The translations under genes were made by a program, and so were the position numbers. Positions 1 through 8,970 of a DNA stretch of 11,000 nt are shown piece after piece. The stretch's first letter is position 1. Every line of letters starts with the position of its first letter. Below the pieces are notes generated by a model. The model had not been told where the DNA came from and ran no database searches. It worked only from the letters and a program-made list of their open reading frames with translations. The DNA is from Euperipatoides rowelli (lineage: Eukaryota > Onychophora > Udeonychophora > Euonychophora > Peripatopsidae). The DNA is taken from assembly GCA_003024985.2 (NCBI GenBank), contig PXIH01S0010865.1; one strand, written 5' to 3'.

Positions 1-350
1 GGGTTAGGATTTTTGAAAATGTAATTTTGTGATGTTATATTATTTCTTAGTAAAATAAACTACCCTAATAAAACTTGTTAATTTGTTAAATTCAATTAAA
101 AACCCTATAGCCTATAAAAGTACTGTAGATATTCATCCGTCTAGACCTAAATTCCGAAAATCATGATAAATTAAAACAATATCATTCAAAAGTCCTTCAA
201 AACTCAGCTGTCTAACAAAAAAAAAAAAAGAAGAAAAATTGCTTGACAAACAAAACGTATATCCTCTGAGACTACATAAGCTTACCAAACTATGATTTAT
301 GCGGGCTGACCAGATTGGAATGCGACATTCATTCCCGTCTAGAAGTGTGA

Positions 351-437
351 AAGCAAAAGGGAATTTAGACTGTAGATCTCTTCCTTTTCCAGGAGATCTT
401 TACAGTCTAAATTTTAAAGGCCCTTCTCCTAGTTGCT
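351..437. repeat. Imperfect inverted repeat / hairpin in intron
   Basis: The core arms are 362-380 (AATTTAGACTGTAGATCTC) and 393-413. They pair along their whole length apart from a 2-nt AA bulge in the right arm, leaving a 12-nt loop at 381-392. Weaker pairing extends outward: AAGCAAAAGGG on the left (351-361) against CCCTT..GTTGCTT on the right, to about 437, with unpaired bases in the right arm. The whole structure is about 87 nt. It could be a pre-miRNA-like hairpin in sense orientation of the intron, or a relic of a small palindromic transposon. I do not recognise either arm as a known microRNA. Confidence 0.6.
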
Positions 438-1698
438 TGTAGGAAAACTATTTATAGGCACTTTGAATTTCACAGTGTAGAAAATTGAAGAAAAATCATC
501 TGCAATGTTAAGTTTAACAATTCAATAGCTTGGCTGTAGTCACTTGCAGACATGCAGCGACAAAATTCCAGGGACTAGATTGGAGGTTACTGTATTCATT
601 GGCTGTTTGAGATGATGTGTTTGGATATTTAAACTAACATAAATGTTGACTCGAAGTATTTCAATAATATTTAAAATCGCTCACAACAGTTCATGAATGA
701 AAAATCTATTTGTGGAATAAATAAAATGTATTTGCTTTACTTTACATTCTTTATCGAAGGGTTGTCTTAAATAATTATACTGAATTATGACAGCTATAAA
801 TCAATTCTCACTAGTTCACAAAAGTTTACATTGTTGGCAGTATGAATTGCTACTGTAGGCTAATTTCTTTCATTGTAAAATATGATAAAAAGTTCCTTCT
901 TCAGTATTTACAATTAAATTAAAATAATATGGGTTGGCACAAACATTAGGATTGTCAAGCATTTAAAAAAAAAAAAAAAAACTTTAAACTATCTAAACTA
1001 TAAATTCACATCACGCATATTAGAAACAGTAGAGTGATCCAATATTTTATTGTACCCCTACTAACTACTCTTATTTTTTATACTAACATTTTTTATCTGC
1101 ATTAACTACTATCTTAAAAAAAAATATTTATTTTCATACTAACAATAACTAATTTAAAAATTCCTAATAGACTAACATTGTTTAAATGTAAATAAACTTA
1201 ATTTGAATAAACATTTTTACATCATAATATAAAAATTACCGGTACTTAAATTTTCTTTTAAATTCATGTGTATGCTAAATTAACTCAGTGAATTCAACAC
1301 AAGCTTATCAAACTAACAATTTCATTCATGTAAAATAATTTCATCATAAGTCCAACATCTGAGTACTGGTATTTGTTATTTCTTCAATTTACATGATATT
1401 ATTTTCTTCAAAAATTACTGTTACTGTCCTAACATAAGTAAATATAATATCTTAATATATAACAGTAATATTGTTTAATAATCATATTATGTAAAGAAAT
1501 ATCAATTTGACTGTGTCTATAACATAGTAAAATACAATATGGAACAGACCAGAAAATGAAACAAGAAGACTAAAAATAAATTTAGGAATAAAATAACTAT
1601 TTTATTCATGTAGGAGATTATTGAATCAGCTACAGATGTGCGAAAAAGTCCAACACCAAGGTCAATCTAAAAAAGCTGTCATACACAAATATACTGTA

Positions 1699-2125
1699 CT
1701 ACAGTAACAAAACAAGTAATAGAACAATGATTACAAATAGCATCAAATTTAAGGAATCCAGTCTAGTAGAAGAGTACACAAAGAAAATAATACCTCTGGA
1801 GGGAATCTTTAATTTTACCCTACACAGATTAAACAAGGAACCAAAATACAATAATAGCCAAGGAGTAGGTAATATAAAATGATTCCCTCTGTAGAACAAA
1901 GAAAGAGTCAAACTGTGACCTGAAAGGCATGGGGCATTAACAGAGTAAAGTAATTTCTGATGGTGGAAGCACATGAATTCGAATGATGAAGTTACTATGA
2001 GCAGTTAGATCAAGATCCGAAGGAAACACCAGGAACCTAGCATTTAGGCAAAGGGTCTTGTGTTCTCTTTTTTCTATTTTAGGTCCAACTCTACCACAAT
2101 TGTCCAAGCTAATTTGCCATCTCAT
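1699..2125 (-). pseudogene. Possible decayed retroelement coding tract (minus strand)
   Basis: Two overlapping minus-strand reading frames cover this interval: one from 2125 to 1937 (62 codons) and one from 1974 to 1699 (91 codons). Both are longer than is usual in such AT-rich sequence. The first contains KTLCLNARFLV, reminiscent of the LNARSL start of LINE apurinic endonuclease domains. The second contains KLKIPSRGIIFFVY, reminiscent of the strand that leads to the conserved VYRPP in the same domain, at roughly the expected distance downstream. The catalytic Glu, Asp and His motifs are not seen. The match rests on short motifs, so chance or an unrelated decayed gene is equally possible. Confidence 0.2.
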
Positions 2126-2320
2126 ATTGTTCCCATAAGGGATTGCAGAAATAGTATTTTACTATTTTTATTGGAATGGACTTGGACCCAAGGACCCTTT
2201 CCAGACAAGGACCCCAACTTCCCCAATCCAAAAGATCCTAAATGCTTCTGTTTAAAACTTACCTGATTTTGTTAATATTCAGTAGAAATATTTCCATTCT
2301 AAGTAATTATAACTTTTATT

Positions 2321-2336
2321 ATTTATTTATTTATTT
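2321..2336. repeat. Short (ATTT)n microsatellite
   Basis: Four perfect copies of ATTT are followed directly by an A run. This is a simple repeat with no further signal. Confidence 0.9.
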
Positions 2337-2992
2337 AAAAAAAAAGATTAATATCCAAAAATAATTGTTTTATTCAGTTTTGACTCTAATTGTATTTGAT
2401 AATAATGATTAAAAATGTGATTGATTTATCCTATTACTATTAATAATCAAAATAAACAATATTGGTCTTAAGTATTTTCTGTCTAATGATCTGATTTTTT
2501 GAATATTGTCTTGAAATATTTCCATTGACTTCAAGTATAGGCCTATTTAATTTTTTTAAATAAATATAGATCTAAACATATTGTAAATTTTTATAATTGT
2601 AAAAAAAAAAAATAATATAACAAATACCTGTAAATGATTTCAATGGATTAATAGTGATTTACAACTTTATTCTACTAAATATTATCAGTTAAAAGATATA
2701 GAACTTTAAAAAAAAAGGTTTAATATTAAATTTATGTATTAATTATACTGAACTTTTTGTAGCAATGTTTTTATTTAATTTTATTATTACCGTAGTTTGA
2801 TAGTTTCATTATCAATAATTGAAGAGTTTGCTAGAACAATGTTTTAAGAATTAAGAAAATGTTCTCATTTTTTTAAACACAAAAAAAAAAACCATTTCAA
2901 TTATTATTAATTATTAAAAACCAAGTTGTGTGTTTTAAAATTGTCACTCATTTTTGTGATACCTATATATTTTTTACTGGCAATTGTTTGAT

Positions 2993-3018
2993 CTAATTGT
3001 TATTCATGTTTAATATAG
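2993..3018 (+). promoter_or_regulatory. PICK1: Branch point and 3' splice site before the first BAR exon
   Basis: CTAAT at 2993-2997 matches the metazoan branch-point consensus CTNAY, with the branch A at 2996, 23 nt before the exon. It is followed by a T-rich tract and AATATAG, with AG at 3017-3018. The reading frame of the exon that follows begins immediately after this AG. Confidence 0.75.
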
Positions 3019-3111
3019 ATGCTCAGTGATCTGAGCACATACTTGAACAAAGCGATTCCTGATACTAAACTCACTATCAAGAAGTATGCAGACGCAAAAT
3101 TTGAATATTTG
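3019..3111 (+). CDS. PICK1: PICK1 BAR-domain exon (internal, phase 0/0)
   Basis: This 93 bp exon encodes 31 residues, from MLSDLSTYLNKAIPDTK through KKYADAKFEYL. PICK1 is a peripheral membrane scaffold. Its PDZ domain binds C-terminal tails of receptors and kinases, and its BAR domain dimerises and binds curved, acidic membranes on endosomes and secretory-granule precursors. From memory of the mammalian protein, this piece matches about residues 231-261 and differs at only a few positions. The lysines reported to contact lipid there (K251, K252, K257) are present as KKYADAK. The exon starts right after an AG acceptor and ends at TTG|GTAGGT, a strong donor. The first Met is an internal residue of the family, not a translation start. 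The exon joins the next one without changing frame. Confidence 0.95.
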
Positions 3112-3117
3112 GTAGGT
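3112..3117 (+). promoter_or_regulatory. PICK1: 5' splice site after the first BAR exon
   Basis: GTAGGT directly follows the TTG (Leu) codon. The position agrees with the point where the protein continues as SYCLKVKE in the next exon. Confidence 0.85.
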
Positions 3118-3637
3118 TTAGGTATAATTTTAAATCTTATAAATTATTTTTTTATAATATTTTATAAGCAGTAGTTAATCATTTATAATTTAGTGTTTTT
3201 TAATTATGGCCCTTTTGTATAAAAATATTTGTGAAGATTCATTGTGAACAATAGCAAACATTTTAATAAAACATTAGAAATAAAATTTATGCTTGAGGCA
3301 AAATATATAGCCTGTGAAAATAACAATGGAAACCTTTTTTAAAAAAACACTACCGTAATTATATTAAGGGTGTTAGGGTTTGGATTTTATAGTTCAAGAA
3401 AAGCTGAATTCCTGCGGGAAAGGGAATTGCTAAACAATTTTCATTAAATCAGCAGTCTATTGATACTGTTAATTGTTTACTACAGTAAATAACAAAGTAT
3501 ATCCAAATCAAATAAAAACAGCACATTTAGTACATAATTACTCAATATATACTGAATTTTTTAATAAATTCAAAACTTAAAATGTAATATATAGCAATAA
3601 ACCAACAAATGGCTAAAAAAAAAATGACTAGACTATA

Positions 3638-4497
3638 CAGTGGTGGACTTACATTTTTAGGGCCCTGAAGCTTAAATGTTCTGGGGCCCTTCGTAATCAG
3701 CAACACTAAGTCAACATTCAACAAGGTCCAAAGAGACTTGCTGCTCTTGAAATGACTATGAGGCCCAAAAGGCGGAGAACGGGGTGGTGGGGTGGAGTAC
3801 TTGAAATTGGGCAGTACAGTAAGCTCCTTTCCACTGCAACGAGGTCTGCTTTACCACTGTTATCTTAAATGGGGTTGTTCCATGGCAGATCGCAAATTTT
3901 GTTAAAAAATTTAACTACATAACATATTTTGATTACAATTGCTGTTCTGTGTTTTCTCACATGTCAGTCACTGGTGAGAACAAAAGTTTTCTTGGTAATG
4001 CTTTAGAGTTTTCAAATTATGGAGATGAAAATTAGGAAACATTTGCATGATTCATCATAGAATAATGAAATAAAACACAGCAAGGACTACAGATGATAAT
4101 ATCTGTTATTTTAAACATATGAGAATACATACTACTTTTTTTTTAATTAATTTTTTTCTGTAATTTGGAGATGATAAAATACTGTAGATATCAGCCGATT
4201 TGTTTTTTCATTCTGATTTTTAAAATCTGCATTAAATTTCCATTTTAAAAATGAATCAGTTAAATGTTTTAAGATATACTGTATTTATTAGGCCACTTGG
4301 AAGTCAAAATTTCAGAATCACTTGAGATCAAAAATATATATACAGTGTATATAATGAAAGGGTTAAAAAAAACTCCATCAAGTTTGTTGAAAAATTTACT
4401 CATTAAAAAAAAAAAAAAAAAATGTTGCTTCCAGCCGTTCCAGGAATGGGGGCCCTGAAGCTTAAGCTTCTTTTGTTTCACAGTAGATCCACCACTA
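3638..4497. mobile_element. Non-autonomous hAT-like DNA transposon (MITE-type)
   Basis: The left end begins CAGTGGTGGACTTAC at 3638. The reverse complement of the right end, read from 4497, begins TAGTGGTGGATCTAC, matching at 12 of 15 positions. Similarity continues inward in mirrored order: GAAGCTTAA followed by GGGGCCC occurs on the left (to 3689) and, reverse-complemented, on the right (from 4448), giving imperfect terminal repeats of about 50 bp. The flanks are AGACTATA (3630-3637) and AAGCTATA (4498-4505), alike at 6 of 8 positions, as expected of an aged 8-bp target duplication. The CAGTG-type end plus an 8-bp duplication points to the hAT superfamily. The interior has no transposase reading frame. 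It includes a GC-richer part (about 3720-3890) and an A18 run (4405-4422). It sits entirely within a PICK1 intron. Confidence 0.7.
4405..4422. repeat. A18 homopolymer inside the hAT-like element
   Basis: A pure run of 18 A. It lies about 75 bp from the right end of the transposon and is probably a slippage-prone site rather than a retroposon tail, since the transposon sequence continues on both sides. Confidence 0.85.
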
Positions 4498-6190
4498 AAG
4501 CTATATGATTGTCATTAATTTGATTTTTTTTCTTTTTCTTTTGTTTTGTAGATACATTTTGTTTTATAAAAATTTGATTTGATAGAGGAAAAAATAACTT
4601 ACTGCATATTACAAATTAACAAATGTATAATGTAATATCACTTCTTTTTTTTTTAATTTATAGTAACAGCCTTTCTTGCTCAATTTAAACAAGAATTACA
4701 TATTTATTGTGTTATATTTTTTTCATCCCTAATTGAAAATGGCTTCCTCTTTTTAATATTTTAATGATGTCCACATTTTCGATATTACAGTACATTTCTA
4801 ATTGAGAGTTTTATAGTTTTGTTGACTTCATTTTCTAATATTTGTCAGAACATGAGTGAGAAAATTGTTGTTTATCTGAAGCTTACCCTTTTGTTTTAAA
4901 CTTTAAAGAACTTTTTTTTTGTTGTAAAAGGTGCATTTTATTTTGTTCAATTAAAATGTTCACAAATCTCAATCCTTTTGTTATACAAATAGACAGTGTC
5001 TATTTTGTCCTTTGATAAGTAGTTCCTTTGAAATTTAATTTTATTTCTCAAGAGAAAATTAAGAAAAGAAAATATATTAAAATAAAATGTCAATATTAAT
5101 CTGCCAATCAACTGTTTATTTTAAAAATTCATAATTAAGTAGTGTATTTTGTCTCTTCTATTCTAAAGTGTATTACAACTATAAATAATACTCATTTCAT
5201 GAGTGAAAACATAAATTATAAATCAATCTAACTGATGTTATTTAATATTTCAAGGAAAATATATTTTTTTTCCAAATCTAATCAGGAAAAAATAATTTTT
5301 TTCCCAATATTCAGGATCAATGCCATTCCCAAATTTTTCTGAAATTTTAGGATCCCAAACATTATAAAATTATATGTATAAAATTATTGCAATTATGTTA
5401 GCTTTTTTATTAATTTATTTTAACATTAGTCAGGGTATAGGGGTTAATGTGATGAAAATTATATGCATTTATTGCATCTGACACATGCTGCCATCTATTG
5501 TTTGTTTAATAGCAACAGTAACATCAGATATTAACTAACATGTAAACAATAATTTTGTAGTTTATGATGACTTAGTTGGCCATTATAAAGACATATTGCA
5601 TATTTGGATTTATTGTAATTATAGGTATATAAGACTTACATTAAATTGTTGTTTATCATTTCTATTATAAATTTATATACAGTAATTATGTAACAATAAT
5701 CTAAATTTGACATAACCTAGTTAGTTTCTTTAGAAATGAAGGTGTAAAATGGCCTTAATAACTATGAGCCCATTGCCTGAGAGTAATTGTACTATTTAAG
5801 ATCAGTTTTAGATTGCATTCATACTGCTACATTGCACTAATATAATAAACAAATAAGTTTTCCTTGTATATTATATTGCTGTTTGTATAAGTTGTTTAGA
5901 AATATTTTTCATCTCTAGGAAGCATTTTATGTTCTATGACTAGCAGAACAATTGCCAGGAAGCAAGAGGTCTTCACAACAAATTTTTATAAAAATACTTT
6001 TATTTTTTTTATCCTTATGTTCATCATAAACATATGATATAGTATATTATTTCTTTTTGTCAACAATCCTAAGATTAAGCCCTCCTGATATAGAGAGTAG
6101 TTTTACTTGTCCCCAATATTTCTAACATTTTAAGTCTTGTTATCACTAAAACCGGATTGTCTAGTTTTCCAGGTCAATTACTTTGCCTTT

Positions 6191-6249
6191 AAAAAAAATT
6201 TTTTTTTTTTATATTTTTGTTAACATAATGGGAATATTTTTTTTTATAG
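6191..6249 (+). promoter_or_regulatory. PICK1: Branch point, pyrimidine tract and 3' splice site before the second BAR exon
   Basis: An A8T12 run (6191-6210), which contains an A8T8 palindrome, is followed by TTAAC at 6220-6224, a good branch site with its A at 6223, 27 nt before the exon. A second T tract then leads to TATAG, with the acceptor AG at 6248-6249. Confidence 0.75.
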
Positions 6250-6350
6250 TCCTACTGTTTGAAAGTGAAGGAGATGGACGATGAAGAATATAGTTACGCA
6301 GCCTTGCAGGAACCATTATACAGAGTTGAAACAGGCAATTATGAATACAG
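6250..6350 (+). CDS. PICK1: PICK1 BAR-domain exon (internal, phase 0/2)
   Basis: This 101 bp exon encodes 33 residues plus two bases of a split Arg codon: SYCLKVKEMDDEEY, then SYAALQEPLYRVETGNYEY. It follows FEYL of the previous exon exactly as in PICK1 orthologues and corresponds to about residues 262-294 of the mammalian protein (recalled, not searched). The two lysines of LKVKE (K266 and K268 in mammals), known to be needed for lipid binding by the BAR domain, are intact, as is the acidic EMDDEE that follows. AALQEPLYRVETGNYEYR is closer to what I recall of insect PICK1 than to the vertebrate CIALGEPLYRVSTGNYEYR. The donor CAG|GTGAAA follows at 6351. The next family segment (L-I/V-LRCRQ) must come from an exon outside the window. 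Confidence 0.96.
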
Positions 6351-6356
6351 GTGAAA
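6351..6356 (+). promoter_or_regulatory. PICK1: 5' splice site after the second BAR exon
   Basis: GTGAAA follows ACAG. The AG before it supplies the first two bases of the Arg codon that ends NYEYR, so the intron is phase 2. Confidence 0.85.
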
Positions 6357-6735
6357 TAAATATTCTAGCCTCTCAATTAAAATAGCATTTGATTTTGTTG
6401 GATTTTAATACAAATTAAAGTTTCTTACATAATTGAAGAAAATTTACTTGCTAACAAAAAGACATCAAAGCACTGTATTATCAAAATAACTTTTAAAACA
6501 CATCCACAATTATTCCTATTAAAAAATCACTATTCAATATTTTTATTGACACCCTGAGTGAAGAATATTCATTTATTCTATTAAATTTATTTTTTATGAA
6601 TTGTACTAATATTTTAAATTAATCTATTGTGCATCATAATTTGCTTCAGATAACAATAATTAAACATGGCATTGTTAAAAATTGTGAAAAATATTGCTTT
6701 TTATTAGATTTTTAATCCTATTTCATTAAAAATAA

Positions 6736-7083
6736 AAATACTTATTTGTTAAATATAAAAAAAATAAAAATGCTATAAATTATAAAAATTACAAAACTAT
6801 AAGAAATAAAGTAATAACTTGTATAAAAAGAAATAAAATTAACTATGAATACAATATGTTTGTTAATTCTAAAAAAAAAAAAATATATAATTATTTAACT
6901 AGGAAAAGTCAAAAAGAAAAAATACATAAAATTATAGATCAAACCTATACTGACCAAAACTTAATTGCAAGAGAATTTTCCCAACATTTCATTAGATTCA
7001 ATAGTCAAGGAAAAAAAAAACCGACTAAAACTGGTAGATTATCAGGAAGTATCAAATTCCATATTATTTTTGAAGCGTTGTGA
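6736..7083 (+). pseudogene. LINE ORF2 linker between endonuclease and RT
   Basis: An open frame from 6736 to the stop at 7081-7083 encodes a Lys-rich segment: NYKNYKTIRNKVITCIKRNK, then INYEYNMFVNSKKKKIYNYL. The pattern YK-x-RN-x-V-(x)n-I-x-K-(x)n-Y is the well-known region just ahead of the RT in CR1, Jockey and related LINEs. ATG at 6856 is internal to this frame and not a real start. The first part of the RT proper (up to about 7085) has been lost or scrambled. Confidence 0.7.
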
Positions 7084-7112
7084 CTCATTCTTTGTCCTTT
7101 TTTTTCTACAAA

Positions 7113-8178
7113 TCTAATTTGACATTTTCATCTGGTGTTATTCCTGTACAGTGGAAGCTTTGTTAGGTTTGACCTAAATTTAAGGGACCGCTCATAACTT
7201 GTTTCCTACAGACCTATCTCTGTTTCTTCATTCTTGTCAAAGTTCGTCGAGAAAATTACACTAAAAAGAATTAATCTACATCTTGAAAAATTTAATATTC
7301 TTTCAAACTCACAACACGGGTTCAGAAAAAAACTCCTCTGTACAAACAAATATTTTACAGGCCTGTAATAATATATCTGAAAATTTAGATAAATCAGTTC
7401 AGACAGATGTTTACATTGATTTCTCGGAGGCCTTTGATAGGGTTGATCATTCTATCTTTGTTGATAAAATGGTATACGGTACTTCAAATTTGACGAATAT
7501 TTGATACAATGGGTTAATTCCTTTTTATCAACCGGAAAATAAGCATGGTTATTGATGGAACTTACTCAGAGACATGCCCAAATAATTGTGGATTGCCACA
7601 AGGCACAGTTGTATCTGCAACAATATATAATATACAGTACTTATGACAGATTTTGATAACATTAAATCTATGGTTGTGCAGTATGCCGACGATGTTAAGA
7701 TTTTAAGACCAATACTGGATAAGGATGACAGAACCATTTTACAGCATGACATTGATGCTATAAGACAGATGGCCTAATAGAAATAAATTTCATATAAACC
7801 TTGAAAAAAAAAAAAACATTAAATTTTTCTTTTAGACCAAAGATAACTAAATACTCACTAGAAGGTGTAAAATTTGAGAATAAAAGCTTCATCACAGATT
7901 TTAGAGTGGTATATGACTCAAAGATGAAGTTCGAATACAATGCAGATACGGTGCTCAAGAAAATGATGATGCAATTTGGTAGGCTAAGAAATTCACTTTT
8001 TAATATTACACCCCAGCTATTTTTGATCTTATACCCAGTTTACATACACTCATAGGTTGACTACTCATCGGCAGTCAGTTCCTACACTTATAAAAAAGAC
8101 ATTAATAAAATTGAAAAAGCTTTTAGAAGCATCATAAAAAGAATCTCACGTTTATGGCATTTACTCTTATCTTGGTAG
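7113..8178 (+). pseudogene. LINE reverse transcriptase, frameshifted
   Basis: The RT blocks appear in the right order but in changing frames. SSGVIPVQWK is at about 7125-7157 (frame 3). YRPISVSSFLSKFVEKI begins at 7207 and runs to HGFRKK near 7332 (frame 1). DVYIDFSEAFDRVDH, with the first catalytic Asp, falls at about 7406-7450 (frame 2). GLPQGTVVS starts at 7590 (frame 3). YADDVKIL, the catalytic YADD box, starts at 7682 (frame 2). WPNRNKFHINL starts at 7770 (frame 3). KKKTLNFSFR and the thumb region begin at 7801 (frame 1), with a shift inside an A13 run. A TAG at 8053-8055 interrupts YPVYIHS-VDYSSAV. At least seven frame changes make this a fossil although the active-site motif is intact. 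It would copy element RNA at a nicked target if it were functional. Confidence 0.9.
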
Positions 8179-8376
8179 ACTACTGATTATAAAAGGGATT
8201 GTGACGCCTTAAAAAAGAATTAAAAGAAGGCATCTCATTAATATGTTCAAACATTGTCATTGATAAAAATAAAGAGCAATTTTTTATGTTTCCTATGATC
8301 AAACTTTAAGGTATCATAATTTCTATGTAAAAAAAACATTTAAAAAACTTCTCTTGGGATATCCACTTATCTATAT

Positions 8377-8484
8377 AGGGAAGCTAATACTTGGAATGGT
8401 CTGAAATAAATAGTCAACGCAGTAGGCTTGAACGACTTCAAAAATAAATTGGACACTTATTTGATTGCTGACAGCTCTATATAA
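8377..8484 (+). pseudogene. LINE ORF2 C-terminal region
   Basis: The frame from 8377 reads REANTWNGLK, a TAA stop, then IVNAVGLNDFKNKLDTYL and a final TAA at 8482-8484. The pattern R-x-x-x-WN-x-L-(x)n-V-x-A-x-(x)n-FK-x-x-LD closes ORF2 in many CR1/Jockey-type LINEs, so this is probably the true end of the protein. The stretch between 8179 and 8376 is the same domain in degraded form. Confidence 0.75.
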
Positions 8485-8540
8485 TCTCAACCTTTTACTT
8501 TTTTTTTCTGGTGTTAAAAGAATTCTTATCTCAAACTAGT

Positions 8541-8553
8541 AATAATAATAATA
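8541..8553. repeat. Short (AAT)n microsatellite
   Basis: Four copies of AAT plus one base, within the likely 3' UTR of the LINE. Confidence 0.8.
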
Positions 8554-8970
8554 TTTCTATAGCTAATACAGCGGCTTCTGTTTGTAGTCTCCCTTTCATT
8601 TATATAAAGGGTGCCTGATGCATGGCTTGCTAAAGACGTAATCGAGATTCAGGTTGAAATATTTTGCTAATATTAAATATATCGTGCATATTGTGTGATT
8701 AAATTGGATAAGTGTGTAAATTCTTTTGAACTGAATAAAATTTGTTTGATTTATTGTGTTTATTAACGTTTTTTAAATGTAGGAATTTGAAAATAATTTA
8801 ACCAATTATTTTGACCAATCAAACTAGTTTTTTACCATTTTTCTAAGCGTTGTTGCCCATAATACAGATCACCGTGTATTTCTATAACTGTTTTGCTATT
8901 TATTGTACCCATTATAAATAAAGTGTGCATCAGCCCCCCTTCCATGGTTTGAGTTGAAAAAGGGCCTTTT

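Larger units (their letters stand above)
1..3018 (+). other. PICK1: PICK1 intron, 3' part (upstream of the first visible BAR exon)
   Basis: This AT-rich non-coding stretch ends in an AG acceptor at 3017-3018. No upstream PICK1 exon was found in it: I looked for the residues that precede MLSDL in the family (a segment like EKFGIKMLKTLKP) and saw nothing similar. It contains many homopolymer runs, including A17 at 965-981 and shorter A runs near 2600 and 2880, plus the local features listed separately. The donor of this intron lies left of the window. Confidence 0.8.
3112..6249 (+). other. PICK1: Complete PICK1 intron, 3138 bp
   Basis: This is a GT-AG intron between two in-frame BAR exons, phase 0. 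Apart from the hAT-like insertion at 3638-4497, I found no coding signal. The stretches 3118-3637 and 4498-6190 are AT-rich intronic sequence with homopolymer runs and stop codons in all frames. A small motif TGCCATCTATTG near 5490 resembles ends of some arthropod repeats, but no element boundaries are visible around it. Confidence 0.9.
6736..8757 (+). mobile_element. Decayed, 5'-truncated non-LTR retrotransposon (CR1/Jockey-type LINE)
   Basis: From 6736 to 8484 the + strand can be read, with many frame changes, as the second half of a LINE ORF2: the endonuclease-RT linker, the reverse transcriptase and a conserved C-terminal region. A final stop is at 8482-8484. The roughly 270 bp that follow look like a 3' UTR, ending GAACTGAATAAAATTTG then TTTGATTTATTG at 8728-8755, a typical tail region for CR1/L2-like elements. 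No endonuclease is visible upstream, and two stops at 6727 and 6733 close the frame, so the copy is 5'-truncated as most LINE insertions are. It lies in the same orientation as PICK1. Its clade cannot be settled by eye; target duplications were not found. Confidence 0.85.

Noticed and set aside
1-8. GGGTTAGG at the window start as telomeric repeat
   Set aside because: A single unit without tandem copies, in intron sequence; chance.
2060-2266. Plus-strand frame after TATTTTAG as an upstream PICK1 exon
   Set aside because: The encoded residues (TTIVQANLPSHIV onward) do not resemble the PICK1 segment that precedes MLSDL, and no suitable donor phase was found.
3542-3724. Minus-strand 60-residue frame
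   Set aside because: It crosses the left end of the hAT-like element and mixes flank with transposon sequence, so it cannot be one gene.
4269-4481. Minus-strand 70-residue frame
   Set aside because: It lies within the non-coding interior and terminal repeat of the hAT-like element and contains the A18 run as a Phe tract.
7549-7958. Minus-strand frames opposite the reverse transcriptase
   Set aside because: They are shadows of the LINE RT, whose motifs read only on the plus strand.
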